A stretch of DNA of 64,000 nucleotides from Streptomyces sp. NBC_01716 (lineage in GTDB: Bacteria > Actinomycetota > Actinomycetes > Streptomycetales > Streptomycetaceae). The DNA is taken from NCBI RefSeq assembly GCF_036248275.1, contig NZ_CP109181.1, positions 3,782,001 through 3,846,000 of the forward strand. The letters run 5' to 3'. A program made the position numbers and the translations under genes. Below are positions 7,395 to 18,118 of this stretch, in pieces; the stretch's first letter is position 1, and every line of letters begins with the position of its first letter. Below the pieces are notes generated by a model that saw nothing but the letters and a program-made list of their open reading frames with translations, was not told the origin of the DNA and did not search any database.

Positions 7395-9830
7395 ATGTCC
7401 GCCTGCGTCCCCACCCGCGAAGACCAGCCCCACCGTCCGCACAAGCAGAACGCCGACACTCCACCGCCCGGACGACGGCGGGGATTCCGGATCGCCGGGG
7501 CGGACTTCTCCGCCTCCATCTCGGTCTTCCTGATCGCACTTCCGCTCTCCCTCGGCATCGCGCTCGCCACCGGCGCTCCCCTCCAGGCCGGTCTCGTCGC
7601 CGCGGCCGTCGGCGGCCTCGTCGTCGGCCGCTTCGGCGGCGCGCCACTCCAGGTCAGCGGTCCGGCGGCAGGACTGACCGTCGTCACCGCCGACCTGATC
7701 CATCAGTACGGCTGGCGCACCACCTGCGCCATCACCGTCCTCGCGGGCCTCGCCCAACTCGGCCTCTCCGCCCTGCGCGTCGCCCGCTCGGCACTCGCGG
7801 TGAGCCCGGCGATCGTCCACGGCATGCTGGCCGGCATCGGCGTCACCATCGCGCTCGCGCAGTTGCACATCGTCCTCGGTGGCACCCCGCAGAGCTCCGC
7901 CGTCGCCAACGTCCAGGGATTGCCCTCCCAGTTGGCGAATCTGCATCCGGGCGCGGTCTCCGTGAGCGCGCTGACCGTGGCCGTCCTGCTCGCCTGGCCT
8001 CGTATCCCCGGGCGTACGGGGCGGACCGCCCGGAAGGTGCCGGCGGCCCTCGCGGCGGTGGCGGCGGCGACCGCCGCGGCCGTCCTCGCTGGGCTGAGCC
8101 TCGACCGGGTCGATCTGCCCTCCTGGAGCAGCCACGCGCTGCCCGAACTCCCGCAGGGGCCGGCGCTAGGCCTGCTCGCCGCCGTCCTCACCGTCACTCT
8201 GGTCGCCAGCGTCGAGTCACTGCTGTCGGCGGTCGCCGTCGACAAGCTGGTGGCCGCGCGCAAGGAGCCGGACATCCAGATCCCGCGCGCCCGGCTCGAC
8301 CGGGAACTGACCGGGCAGGGCGCGGCGAACGTCGTCTCCGGCGCCCTCGGCGGACTGCCGGTCACCGGCGTCGCCGTGCGCAGCGCGGCCAACGTGGCCG
8401 CGGGCGGGATCAGCCGGCACTCGACGATGCTGCACGGGCTGTGGATCGCCGTCGCCGCGCTCTTCCTGGTGTCCGTGCTCGACCTGATCCCGCTGGCCGC
8501 GCTCGCCGCGCTGGTCATGGTCATCGGTGTGCAAATGGTCAACATCACGCACATGCGCAGCGTGCGGCGCAATCGCGAACTGCTCGTCTACGCGGGGACG
8601 CTGGCCGGTGTGGTGTTCACCGGTGTCCTGGAGGGGGTGGCCATCGGTGTCGCCCTGGCGGTCGCCGTCGCCCTGCACCGGCTCACCCGCACGCGGATCA
8701 CCATGGACGAGCAGGGCGGCGTCCACCGGCTGCACGCGCGCGGCCAGTTGACGTTCCTGGCCGTCCCTCGGCTCAGCCGGCTGCTGCACCAGGTGCCCCA
8801 AGGGAGCGACTGCGTGGTCGAGTTGGACGGTTCGTTCATGGATCACGCGGCGTACGAGGCGCTGCACGACTGGCAGGTCGCGCATCTGTCGCAGGGCGGC
8901 ACGGTCGAGTTCACGGGCAGATCGGGTGCCCGGATCGCCGAGCCAGCCGAGCCGGTGTCGCAGTCGAGCAGCTGCTGCCGGCCATGGACACCGTGGCGTA
9001 ACCACCACTGCGGCGATCCGGTCGAGCTCCCCCCGCCGGGTCAGGGGCGGAAGACCGATCACGTACAGGTGTCGAGCCAGTTCCAGGGCGGGCAACTCGC
9101 CAGTGGGCTCAGCTCGTTCCAGCGCAATACGGCTCCGCTCGTACGTGGCGAGTTGGCGCGGCTGGCGCGCGAGGGCCAGCAACCCCACCAGCTCTTCCTC
9201 ACCTGCGCCGACTCACGTCTGGTGACGAGCATGATCACGGCGAGCGGCCCCGGCGATCTGTTTACGGTCCGCAATGTCGGCAATCTGGTGCCCCTCCCCG
9301 GGAAGGAGGGTGCGCAAGGACAGGACGACTCGGTGGCGGCGGCGATCGAGTACGCGGTCGATGTCCTCGGGGTCCGATCAATCACCGTCTGCGGGCACTC
9401 GGGATGCGCCGCGATGCAGGCCCTCCTCGACACACCCGACAACGAGCCCCGGCACATCGCCGACGGAACGCGCCCCGTCCCGTCCTCCTCCCCCCTCGCC
9501 CGCTGGCTGCGGCACGGCCGACCGAGTCTGGAGCGGATGAGGAGCCACGATCACGCGTGGGCCAGGATCTCCGGGCGACTGCCCGCCGATGTGGTCGAAC
9601 AGCTCTGTCTCACCAATGTCGTCCAGCAGCTGGAGCATCTGCGCGCGCATACGGCGGTGGCCCGGGGCCTCGCCGAGGGCAGGCTCCAACTGCACGGCAT
9701 GTACTTCCATGTCGGTGAGGCGCAGGCGTATCTGCTCACGTCCGACGGAGAGCCGGACGGCTACGCCGACAGGACCGACGAGGTGTTCAAGCGGGTGGCC
9801 CCGACGGCGTTCGAGAAGTCGCGCGCCTGA
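7395..9830 (+). CDS. SulP anion transporter fused to beta-carbonic anhydrase
   Basis: 811 residues. Residues ~35-430 are a SulP/SLC26 membrane domain of about 10-12 hydrophobic segments (e.g. FRIAGADFSASISVFLIALP), followed by a STAS-like segment (~430-530). After a Pro/Cys-rich linker comes a beta-class carbonic anhydrase (~560-800) with zinc-site motifs CADSR and CGHSGC, so both Cys, the His and the Asp-Arg dyad are present. The fusion suggests bicarbonate import or export coupled to CO2/bicarbonate interconversion at the inner face of the membrane. ATG at 7395 has GGAG 9 nt upstream; an open frame extends to 7239 but lacks a ribosome-binding site. The gene is divergent from the lipoprotein gene and ends at a strong terminator. 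Confidence 0.92.
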   Translation: MSACVPTREDQPHRPHKQNADTPPPGRRRGFRIAGADFSASISVFLIALPLSLGIALATGAPLQAGLVAAAVGGLVVGRFGGAPLQVSGPAAGLTVVTADLIHQYGWRTTCAITVLAGLAQLGLSALRVARSALAVSPAIVHGMLAGIGVTIALAQLHIVLGGTPQSSAVANVQGLPSQLANLHPGAVSVSALTVAVLLAWPRIPGRTGRTARKVPAALAAVAAATAAAVLAGLSLDRVDLPSWSSHALPELPQGPALGLLAAVLTVTLVASVESLLSAVAVDKLVAARKEPDIQIPRARLDRELTGQGAANVVSGALGGLPVTGVAVRSAANVAAGGISRHSTMLHGLWIAVAALFLVSVLDLIPLAALAALVMVIGVQMVNITHMRSVRRNRELLVYAGTLAGVVFTGVLEGVAIGVALAVAVALHRLTRTRITMDEQGGVHRLHARGQLTFLAVPRLSRLLHQVPQGSDCVVELDGSFMDHAAYEALHDWQVAHLSQGGTVEFTGRSGARIAEPAEPVSQSSSCCRPWTPWRNHHCGDPVELPPPGQGRKTDHVQVSSQFQGGQLASGLSSFQRNTAPLVRGELARLAREGQQPHQLFLTCADSRLVTSMITASGPGDLFTVRNVGNLVPLPGKEGAQGQDDSVAAAIEYAVDVLGVRSITVCGHSGCAAMQALLDTPDNEPRHIADGTRPVPSSSPLARWLRHGRPSLERMRSHDHAWARISGRLPADVVEQLCLTNVVQQLEHLRAHTAVARGLAEGRLQLHGMYFHVGEAQAYLLTSDGEPDGYADRTDEVFKRVAPTAFEKSRA

Positions 9831-9860
9831 ACCTGCCCGCTCCGGCATCCGTGAGAATGT

Positions 9861-9899
9861 GTGGCCCCGTTCCCCACCACAGCCGGGGAACGGGGCCAC
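9861..9899 (+). terminator. Terminator of SulP-carbonic anhydrase gene
   Basis: A perfect 15-bp stem pairs 9861-9875 (GTGGCCCCGTTCCCC) with 9885-9899 around a 9-nt loop, 30 bp after the stop codon. It has no long U-tract, as is usual for Streptomyces. Confidence 0.85.
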
Positions 9900-9961
9900 T
9901 CACTCCTGCGCCCACTCGTCAGCGCGGCCACATAGGTCTAAACCAATTTCCTGAAGACCCT

Positions 9962-10002
9962 TGTCACCCGGGCATCTGCCTGATGAGCTAGGCCCGGGGA
10001 CA
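9962..10002 (+). promoter_or_regulatory. Stem-loop in acs leader
   Basis: TGTC plus CCCGGGC (9962-9973, one bulged A) pairs with GCCCGGG plus GACA (9992-10002) around an 18-nt loop, ending 29 nt before the acs start. It could be a 5'-UTR structure or a repressor-binding inverted repeat. No known riboswitch class was recognised. Confidence 0.45.
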
Positions 10003-10031
10003 CATAGGACGCCCTGGGAAAGGGAGATGTC

Positions 10032-11987
<1,956 letters not shown>

Positions 11988-12006
11988 TCCCGGTCGGCAG
12001 AAAGGC

Positions 12007-12040
12007 AGCCCCCGGCGCATCGCGCCGGGGGCTCCTCTTT
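12007..12040 (+). terminator. Terminator of acs
   Basis: A perfect 12-bp stem pairs AGCCCCCGGCGC (12007-12018) with 12022-12033 around ATC and is followed by CCTCTTT. It starts 20 bp after the acs stop. Confidence 0.9.
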
Positions 12041-12146
12041 GTAAAGTGGGCGGCGCGTCAACGATGTGTCAAAGAACCAATGGTGCGCCGGGAAGTCTGG
12101 TCGGCAGGTCATTTGTCATGCCCGCCGAACTGACTGGAGGCCCCTC

Positions 12147-13532
12147 GTGGCCACCCCGCGCACCTTCCTCGGACGCCTCCCGCTCCCCGAGCGGACGTAT
12201 CTCGCGAGCGCGCTGCGGACCGAGACGGTCGGCGGCGTCCTGCTCCTCCTCGCCGCCGTCGCCGCGCTGATCTGGGCCAACACCCCCATCAGCGCCAGCT
12301 ACGAGACCGTCGGCGACTTCCATCTGGGCCCGGCCTCGCTCGGTCTGGACCTCTCGATCCAGCACTGGGCCGCCGACGGCCTGCTCACGATCTTCTTCTT
12401 CGTCGCCGGCATCGAGCTGAAGCGCGAACTGGTCGCCGGAGAGCTGCGCGACCCGAAGGCCGCAGCCCTCCCCGTGATCGCCGCGCTCTGCGGCATGGCC
12501 ATGCCCGCCCTCGTCTATGTACTGGTCAACGTGGTGGGCGGCGGATCCACCGACGGCTGGGCCGTCCCCACCGCCACCGACATCGCCTTCGCGCTCGCCG
12601 TACTCGCCGTCCTCGGCACCTCACTGCCGTCCGCACTGCGCGCCTTCCTGCTCACCCTCGCCGTGGTGGACGACCTCTTCGCCATCCTGATCATCGCGAT
12701 CTTCTTCACCAGCGACATCGACGTCGTGGCGCTGCTCGGCGCCTTCGCCGGTCTGGTCGTCTTCTGGTTCCTCCTGAGGAAGGGGGTGCGCGGCTGGTAC
12801 GTGTACGTCCCGCTGGCCCTCGTCATCTGGGCCCTGATGTCCAACAGCGGCGTCCACGCCACCGTCGCCGGTGTCGCGATGGGTCTGATGCTCCGCTGCG
12901 TCAGGCGCGAGGGCGAGGAACAGTCCCCGGGCGAGCACATCGAACATCTCGTCCGCCCGCTGTCGGCCGGTCTCGCCGTGCCGCTCTTCGCGCTCTTCTC
13001 CGCGGGTGTCCCGATCAGCGGCGGCGCGCTCGCCGACGTCTTCACCCGGCCGGAGACCCTGGGGGTGGTGCTGGGGCTCGTGGTCGGCAAGACGCTGGGC
13101 ATCTTCGGCGGCACCTGGCTGGCCGCACGCTTCACCCGGGCGTCCCTGAACGAGGGTCTGGCCTGGCCCGACATCCTCGCCGTGTCGACGCTCGCGGGGA
13201 TCGGCTTCACCGTCTCGCTGCTCATCGGCGAACTCGCCTTCACCGGCGATCCGGGGCTGACGGACGAGGTGAAGGCGGCCGTCCTGACGGGTTCGGTGAT
13301 CGCCGCCGTACTCGCCGCCGTACTGCTGCGGCTGAGGGTGCGTAGATACCGGGCGCTGTACGACTCCGAGGAGCGCGACGAGGACCTGGACGGTATTCCT
13401 GATGTCTACGAGCAGGACGATCCGGAGTACCACCTGAGAATGGCCGCCATCTACGAGGGGAAGGCGGCGGAGCACCGCCGGTTGGCCGAACACGCCGCAG
13501 CGGCGCGCGATGACGGCGCCGGTCCGGCATGA
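12147..13532 (+). CDS. nhaA: Na+/H+ antiporter NhaA
   Basis: About 461 residues. NhaA exchanges external protons for internal sodium across the membrane. It has about 12 hydrophobic segments and the family hallmarks IELKRELVAGELRDPKAA, PTATDIAFALAVL, and LAVVDDLFAI, where the Asp pair is the ion-binding site. LAGIGFTVSLLIGELAF is near the C-terminal end. A soluble acidic and basic tail of about 60 residues follows, beyond the usual E. coli length. GTG at 12147 is preceded by TGGAGG at good spacing; the frame opens upstream at 12066 without a ribosome-binding site. The stop codon region is duplicated as a 14-bp direct repeat (13524-13537 and 13541-13554). Confidence 0.95.
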   Translation: MATPRTFLGRLPLPERTYLASALRTETVGGVLLLLAAVAALIWANTPISASYETVGDFHLGPASLGLDLSIQHWAADGLLTIFFFVAGIELKRELVAGELRDPKAAALPVIAALCGMAMPALVYVLVNVVGGGSTDGWAVPTATDIAFALAVLAVLGTSLPSALRAFLLTLAVVDDLFAILIIAIFFTSDIDVVALLGAFAGLVVFWFLLRKGVRGWYVYVPLALVIWALMSNSGVHATVAGVAMGLMLRCVRREGEEQSPGEHIEHLVRPLSAGLAVPLFALFSAGVPISGGALADVFTRPETLGVVLGLVVGKTLGIFGGTWLAARFTRASLNEGLAWPDILAVSTLAGIGFTVSLLIGELAFTGDPGLTDEVKAAVLTGSVIAAVLAAVLLRLRVRRYRALYDSEERDEDLDGIPDVYEQDDPEYHLRMAAIYEGKAAEHRRLAEHAAAARDDGAGPA

Positions 13533-13615
13533 TCTGACATCCGGCATGATCTGAAGGCGCGGAGCCTGAAGAACCCCAGAACTGCGCGAGCGCAGCCGAA
13601 ACGAGGGAGTCAACG

Positions 13616-14116
13616 ATGAGCGACCCCGGCAGCCATGCCGCCGTCACCACCGCCGCGGGCGACGGCGTTCCAGCCGTCCGGGTCAACGGGGACCGCAGCC
13701 TCGGGCAGTTGGTCTCATCGGCCACGGCCGAGATGTCCGCGCTGGTGCACGACGAGATCGCGCTGGCCAAGGCCGAGCTGCGACAGGACGTCAAGCGGGG
13801 CGCGACGGGCGGCGCCGCGATCGGCATCGCGGCGGTGTTCGCACTTTTCTCGCTGCCGGTGCTGAGCTTTGCCGCCGCGTACGGGATCCACAACTGGGGC
13901 CTCGGGCTCGCCTGGTCGTTCCTGATCGTGGGAGGAGCGTTTCTGCTCATCGCGGGGCTGCTGGCGCTGATCGCGCTGCGGAAGTTCAAGCGGGTCAAGC
14001 CCCCGGAGAAGACCATCGCGTCCGCCAAGGAGACGGCCGCCGTCCTCCAGACGGTCAAGCCGCATCCCCGCCCGGTCCATGAGACGGGCAAGACTGTGGC
14101 ACGCTCGTCTGCATGA
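13616..14116 (+). CDS. Phage-holin-3-6-type small membrane protein
   Basis: 166 residues. An N-terminal amphipathic region (SLGQLVSSATAEMSALVHDEIALAKAEL) is followed by two close transmembrane segments (~65-90 and ~97-122), then a basic cytosolic tail. This is the actinobacterial putative phage holin superfamily III/DUF1469 layout. The name is historical; a lysis role is not implied. The stop overlaps the start of the next gene by 4 bp (ATGA), so it is co-translated with the alpha/beta hydrolase. A GAGGGAG ribosome-binding site precedes the ATG. Confidence 0.85.
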   Translation: MSDPGSHAAVTTAAGDGVPAVRVNGDRSLGQLVSSATAEMSALVHDEIALAKAELRQDVKRGATGGAAIGIAAVFALFSLPVLSFAAAYGIHNWGLGLAWSFLIVGGAFLLIAGLLALIALRKFKRVKPPEKTIASAKETAAVLQTVKPHPRPVHETGKTVARSSA

Positions 14117-15075
14117 CCGCCCCCGAAAACGGCCCCGACTCCGCCCCCGGCAGCTTTCCCGCGACGGTCGCGGCGGATGTGCGCCTCGACGGTCCCTGGA
14201 CCCACCGGGACGTGGCCGCCAACGGAGCCCGCTTCCATATCGCCGAGATGGGCGACGGGCCGCTGGTGCTGCTCCTGCACGGCTTCCCGCAGTTCTGGTG
14301 GACCTGGCGGCACCAACTGCCCGCGCTCGCGGAGGCCGGGTACCGGGCCGTCGCGATGGACCTGCGGGGTGTGGGGGGCAGCGACCGTACGCCCCGGGGT
14401 TACGACCCCGCGAATCTGGCGCTCGACATCACCGGTGTGATCCGCTCGCTCGGCGAGCCGGACGCCGCGCTCGTCGGGCACGACCTGGGCGGGTATCTCG
14501 CCTGGACCGCCGCCGTGATGCGGCCGAAGCTGGTGCGCCGGCTCGTGGTGTCGTCGATGCCGCACCCGCGCCGCTGGCGTTCGGCGATGCTGTCGGACTT
14601 CTCGCAGAGCAGGGCCGGCTCGTACATCTGGGGATTCCAGCGGCCGTGGCTGCCCGAGCGTCAGCTCGTGGCCCGCGAGGGGGCGTTGGTGGGCGAGCTG
14701 ATCCGTGGCTGGTCGGGGCCGCAGCCGCCCGACGACAAGACGGTCGACATCTACCGGCGGGCGATGGCCATCCCGTCGACGGCGCACTGCTCGATCGAGC
14801 CGTACCGCTGGATGGTGCGGTCGATGGCGCGGCCGGACGGGATCCAGTTCAACCGGCGGATGAAGCGCCCGGTGCGGGTGCCGACCCTCCAACTGCACGG
14901 GTCGCTCGATCCGGCCATGCGTACGCGCAGTACGGCCGGCTCCGCCGAGTACGTCGAAGCGCCTTACCGCTGGCGGCTGTTCGACGGTCTTGGCCATTTT
15001 CCGCAGGAGGAAGACCCCGTGGCTTTCTCCACGGAGCTCATCAACTGGCTACAGGATCCGGAGCCCGACCGCTGA
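14113..15075 (+). CDS. Alpha/beta hydrolase, epoxide hydrolase-like
   Basis: 320 residues. The fold markers are the oxyanion HGFPQFWW motif near residue 57, the nucleophile elbow GHDLGG near residue 118 with Asp as nucleophile, and the C-terminal GLGHFPQEEDP with the catalytic His. An Asp nucleophile is typical of epoxide hydrolases and haloalkane dehalogenases; HGFP plus this order favours epoxide hydrolase-like. The natural substrate is unknown. Its ATG overlaps the stop of the upstream small membrane protein, so the two form an operon. No signal peptide is seen. Confidence 0.88.
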   Translation: MTAPENGPDSAPGSFPATVAADVRLDGPWTHRDVAANGARFHIAEMGDGPLVLLLHGFPQFWWTWRHQLPALAEAGYRAVAMDLRGVGGSDRTPRGYDPANLALDITGVIRSLGEPDAALVGHDLGGYLAWTAAVMRPKLVRRLVVSSMPHPRRWRSAMLSDFSQSRAGSYIWGFQRPWLPERQLVAREGALVGELIRGWSGPQPPDDKTVDIYRRAMAIPSTAHCSIEPYRWMVRSMARPDGIQFNRRMKRPVRVPTLQLHGSLDPAMRTRSTAGSAEYVEAPYRWRLFDGLGHFPQEEDPVAFSTELINWLQDPEPDR

Positions 15076-15591
15076 TCAGCGCCGTGTCGGGCCGGTCCTC
15101 GGGTGACCCCGAGAACGTTTGTACGACGAACAGCCAATTGCCTGACGCATAGGCCAATTGGCCGACGCCTGGGCGATTACCGACCATGGGCCCCGGGCAA
15201 ACGTCCGTGTATGGGCTGGACGCACGACTTCGGTGACGCAGCACGCAACCGCCGCTCGGCCTCTGTGCCGATCACCCATGAGAGGGGCGGCCCGGAAGAT
15301 CAGGGGCATGATCTCCGACTCGGTATTCCACTTATTCTCCGCCGAAGGGCCCGTTGGGTCTCGGCACGGCTGCGCCATCAGCGCGGCTAGGCACGGAGCG
15401 GTGGGCGCGAGCAGGAGGCTCCAGGGAACACCGGAACGAAGACCGGAGCGAAGACCGGAATGACCCGGAAGTACTGATCGCGGGGACAACGGAGGACAGT
15501 GCCGGGCCGGACCAGGAATTCCTGGACCGGCCCGTCCTCGGTCCGGAGCACACGGCCGCCCTCGGTCCAGGCCCGGTCCGGCGGATCGGAC
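15076..15591. other. Gene-free stretch with repeats and a 30-bp palindrome
   Basis: No coding frame with a plausible start, ribosome-binding site and family was seen on either strand. The stretch holds an imperfect 20-bp tandem repeat around CCAATTG (15131-15170) and a tandem CCGGARCGAAGA repeat (15431-15454). It also holds a 30-bp palindrome (15504-15533) centred on GAATTC with one A-A mismatch pair. The palindrome could terminate the hydrolase operon or the convergent protease gene. Confidence 0.6.
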
Positions 15592-15595
15592 CTAG

Positions 15596-15774
15596 GGCGT
15601 GTTTTAGAAGTCCCGTCTGGCCCACGACGCCTGGCACGCGCGCTCGCCGCGTTGTCGGAGTCATCCAAGTACGTCCGGCCCATCTACGAGGCTGATCCTC
15701 CGCCTTGCGATCGCACGCACCAGACGCCGTGGGCCCCGCCCCATGGGCGGACGACGCTACTTCTAAAACACGCC
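15596..15774. mobile_element. MITE-like element with 16-bp terminal inverted repeats
   Basis: GGCGTGTTTTAGAAGT at 15596-15611 is the exact reverse complement of 15759-15774. The 179-bp element is flanked by CTAG on both sides (15592-15595 and 15775-15778), a 4-bp target duplication. It encodes no transposase. Ends of this GGCGTGTTTTAGAAGT type resemble those of IS5-family elements common in Streptomyces, so it is probably mobilised in trans. It sits exactly at the stop codon of the protease gene. Confidence 0.85.
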
Positions 15775-16974
15775 CTAGAGCGCGCAACCCTGGCTGTCGA
15801 CCTGCTGGTTGGCCGTGCGGCCCAGCTCGATGTCCTCGCGGATCTCGTCGGCCGTCAGCGCGTAGCCGGTGTCCGGGTCGTCCAGCGAGCGGGCGAAGAT
15901 CACGCCGTACACCCGGCCGTCGGTGGTGAGCAGCGGGCCGCCGGAGTTGCCCTGGCGGACCGTCGCGAAGAGCGAGTACACGTCGCGCCGTACTTCTCCG
16001 CGCCGGTAGATGTCCGGCCCGTTGGCGTCGATACGGCCCCGGACCCGGGCCGAGCGCACGTCGTACGCCCCGTTCTCCGGGAAGCCGGCGACGATCGCGC
16101 TGTCGCCGGTGCGGGCGTCCTTGTCGGTGAAACGGAGCACGGGGGCGCGCAACTCGGGCACGTCCAGGACGGCGATGTCGCGCTGCCAGTCGTAGAGGAC
16201 GACCTTCGCGTCGTACAGCCGGCCTTCGCCGCCTATCTGGACGGTGGGTTCGTCCACGCCGCCCACCACGTGCGCGTTGGTCATCACGCGGCGCTCGGCG
16301 AAGACGAAGCCGGTGCCTTCGAGGACCTTGCCGCAGCTCTGCGCCGTACCGACCACCTTGACGATGGAGCGCTGCGCGCGGGCGGCGACGGGGCTGCCGA
16401 CGAGCGCCGGGTCCGGCGGGTCGACCGCGGTGATCGGCTCGTTGGCGAAGGGGCTGAAGACCTGCGGGAAGCCCTTCTCCGCGAGGACGGAGGAGAAGCC
16501 CGTGAACCAGGTCGCCGTCTGGTCCGGCATCACCCGCGAGACGCCGAGCAGCACCTTGGAGTTACGGACCTCCTTGCCGAGCGTCGGCAGCGAGGTCCCG
16601 GCCAGGGCGGAGCCGATCAGCCAGGCGACCAGCAGCATGGCGACGACGTTGACCAGCGCGCCGCCCGTGGCGTCCACGGCGCGAGCGGGTGACCAGGTGA
16701 TGTAGCGGCGGAGCTTGTTGCCGAGGTGGGTGGTGAAGGCCTGTCCCACGGAGGCGCACACGATCACGACGACGACGGCGACAACCGTGGCCGTCGTCGT
16801 GACCTCGGCCTCCTCGGTGATCTGGTCCCAGAGCACGGGGAGCAGGTAGACCGCGACGAGACCGCCGCCCAGGAATCCGATCACCGACAGGATGCCGACG
16901 ACGAAGCCCTGGCGGTAGCCGACGATCGCGAACCACACGGCCGCGAGCAGCAGCAGGATGTCCAGCACGTTCAC
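15775..16974 (-). CDS. MarP-type membrane-anchored trypsin-like serine protease
   Basis: About 399 residues from a GTG at 16974. The N-terminal ~165 residues hold four hydrophobic segments of the CvpA/colicin V production type (VNVLDILLLLAAVWFAIVGYRQ...). The C-terminal ~200 residues are a chymotrypsin-fold protease with catalytic His in MTNAHVV, Asp in DIAVLDV and Ser in GNSGGP. This is the MarP architecture, a periplasmic acid-stress protease in mycobacteria. The start at 16974 has GCGAGG upstream; an ATG at 17067 would extend through the terminator hairpin of the next gene and is less likely. The TAG stop lies inside the CTAG target duplication of the adjacent MITE. Confidence 0.9.
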   Translation of the reverse strand: MNVLDILLLLAAVWFAIVGYRQGFVVGILSVIGFLGGGLVAVYLLPVLWDQITEEAEVTTTATVVAVVVVIVCASVGQAFTTHLGNKLRRYITWSPARAVDATGGALVNVVAMLLVAWLIGSALAGTSLPTLGKEVRNSKVLLGVSRVMPDQTATWFTGFSSVLAEKGFPQVFSPFANEPITAVDPPDPALVGSPVAARAQRSIVKVVGTAQSCGKVLEGTGFVFAERRVMTNAHVVGGVDEPTVQIGGEGRLYDAKVVLYDWQRDIAVLDVPELRAPVLRFTDKDARTGDSAIVAGFPENGAYDVRSARVRGRIDANGPDIYRRGEVRRDVYSLFATVRQGNSGGPLLTTDGRVYGVIFARSLDDPDTGYALTADEIREDIELGRTANQQVDSQGCAL

Positions 16975-17047
16975 TGTCAATAGCCTCGCTAGCCTCGCGG
17001 ATTCGTCTCCCGTCGCCCCGTCGGACGGGGGGACGGACCTGCGGCGG

Positions 17048-17090
17048 AATCGCTGTGCCGAACCCATGAAGCCGGGTCGGCACAGCGATT
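17048..17090 (-). terminator. Hairpin between Nudix and protease genes
   Basis: AATCGCTGTGCCG (17048-17060) pairs perfectly with 17078-17090, extended by CCC/GGG beside a bulge. It lies 12 bp past the stop of the minus-strand Nudix gene and upstream of the protease start. Confidence 0.7.
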
Positions 17091-17101
17091 GGGCAAGCGT
17101 G

Positions 17102-17965
17102 TCATGACCGCCCGTCGAGCGGGACCTCCTTGGAGCGGTCCCACGGGCGCTCCCAGCCCGAGAAGTGCAGAATGCGGTCGATCACTCCGGCCGTGAAGCC
17201 CCACACGAGCGCGGAGGCGACCGTGAACGCGGGGCTGTGGATGCCGCTCGGGTGCGTGGCGATGACGCGGTTGGCCGGGTCCGTGAGATCCGCCACGGGG
17301 ACGGCGAAGACCCGCGCGGTCTCGGCGAGATCGACGGCGCCGACCGGGCTGGGGGTGTGCCACCAGCCGAGGACCGGGGTCACCACGAACTCGCTCACCG
17401 GGATGTAGAGCTTCGGCAGCACGCCGAAGAGCTGGACCCCGGCCGGGTCGAGACCGGTCTCCTCCTCGGCCTCCCGCAGCGCGGCGCGCAGCGGTCCGGT
17501 CGTCGCCGGATCGCCGTCCTCGGGGTCGAGGGCGCCGCCGGGGAAGGAGGCCTGTCCGGCGTGCGAGCGCAGGGTGCTGGCGCGCTCCATCAACAGCAGC
17601 TCGGGGCCGTACTCGCCCTCGCCGAAGAGGATGAGCACGGCGGACTGCCGGCCCACGCCGTTCTCGGGCGGGAGGAAGCGGCTCAGCTCTTCCGGCGCCA
17701 CGGTGCGCATGGCGTGCACCACCGGGGCCAGCCACGCGGGCAGGCCTTCGGTGGTGACGGGGATGTCGGTCACGGCTTCGTCGTGGATTCGTGCGGCCTT
17801 TTCATGGATTCGTGCGTCATGCGCGATGGGTGCGGGGCGTGCGGTCTGGGTTGTGGGTGCGGTCCGCGTTGTGCGCGCGGTGTCCGCAGTGCGGGCGGCC
17901 GTACGTGAGGCCTGTGCGGTCTGTGCGGTCCTTGCTTCATGCGTGTCAGCCCGTGTCATCGGCAC
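17102..17965 (-). CDS. Nudix hydrolase, CoA pyrophosphatase type
   Basis: The Nudix box is complete: the glycines of FPGGALD lead into REAEEETGLD around residues 140-170. It is preceded by LLMERASTLRSHAGQ, the pattern that marks CoA diphosphatases (NUDT7/8, YeaB-like). Such enzymes cleave CoA or acyl-CoA to 3',5'-ADP and phosphopantetheine. The first ~64 residues are an Ala/Thr/Arg-rich low-complexity stretch with internal repeats, unlike any family member I recall. The true start may be GTG at 17773, which would give a normal 223-residue enzyme. A GGGGG stretch lies before ATG 17959, so the longer form is also possible. It is transcribed in the same direction as nth upstream and the protease downstream. 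Confidence 0.85.
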   Translation of the reverse strand: MPMTRADTHEARTAQTAQASRTAARTADTARTTRTAPTTQTARPAPIAHDARIHEKAARIHDEAVTDIPVTTEGLPAWLAPVVHAMRTVAPEELSRFLPPENGVGRQSAVLILFGEGEYGPELLLMERASTLRSHAGQASFPGGALDPEDGDPATTGPLRAALREAEEETGLDPAGVQLFGVLPKLYIPVSEFVVTPVLGWWHTPSPVGAVDLAETARVFAVPVADLTDPANRVIATHPSGIHSPAFTVASALVWGFTAGVIDRILHFSGWERPWDRSKEVPLDGRS

Positions 17966-18118
17966 CCCCGACGTACAACGCCCGCTGTCGCCCGGATCGT
18001 TCCAGCCCGCATACGCCGCAGCCCTTCCTCTCCCGCCCGCCGGCCCGCCGGCGCCCCCGCCGTGCCGGTCTGTCCGGTGATACGGCTCCGGCCCGCCGTG
18101 CGCTCACCGCGCGGGCGA

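Noticed and set aside
13616..14116. Prophage remnant suggested by the holin-like gene
   Set aside because: The protein belongs to an actinobacterial membrane family named by loose similarity. No other phage gene is near, and it is translationally coupled to a hydrolase.
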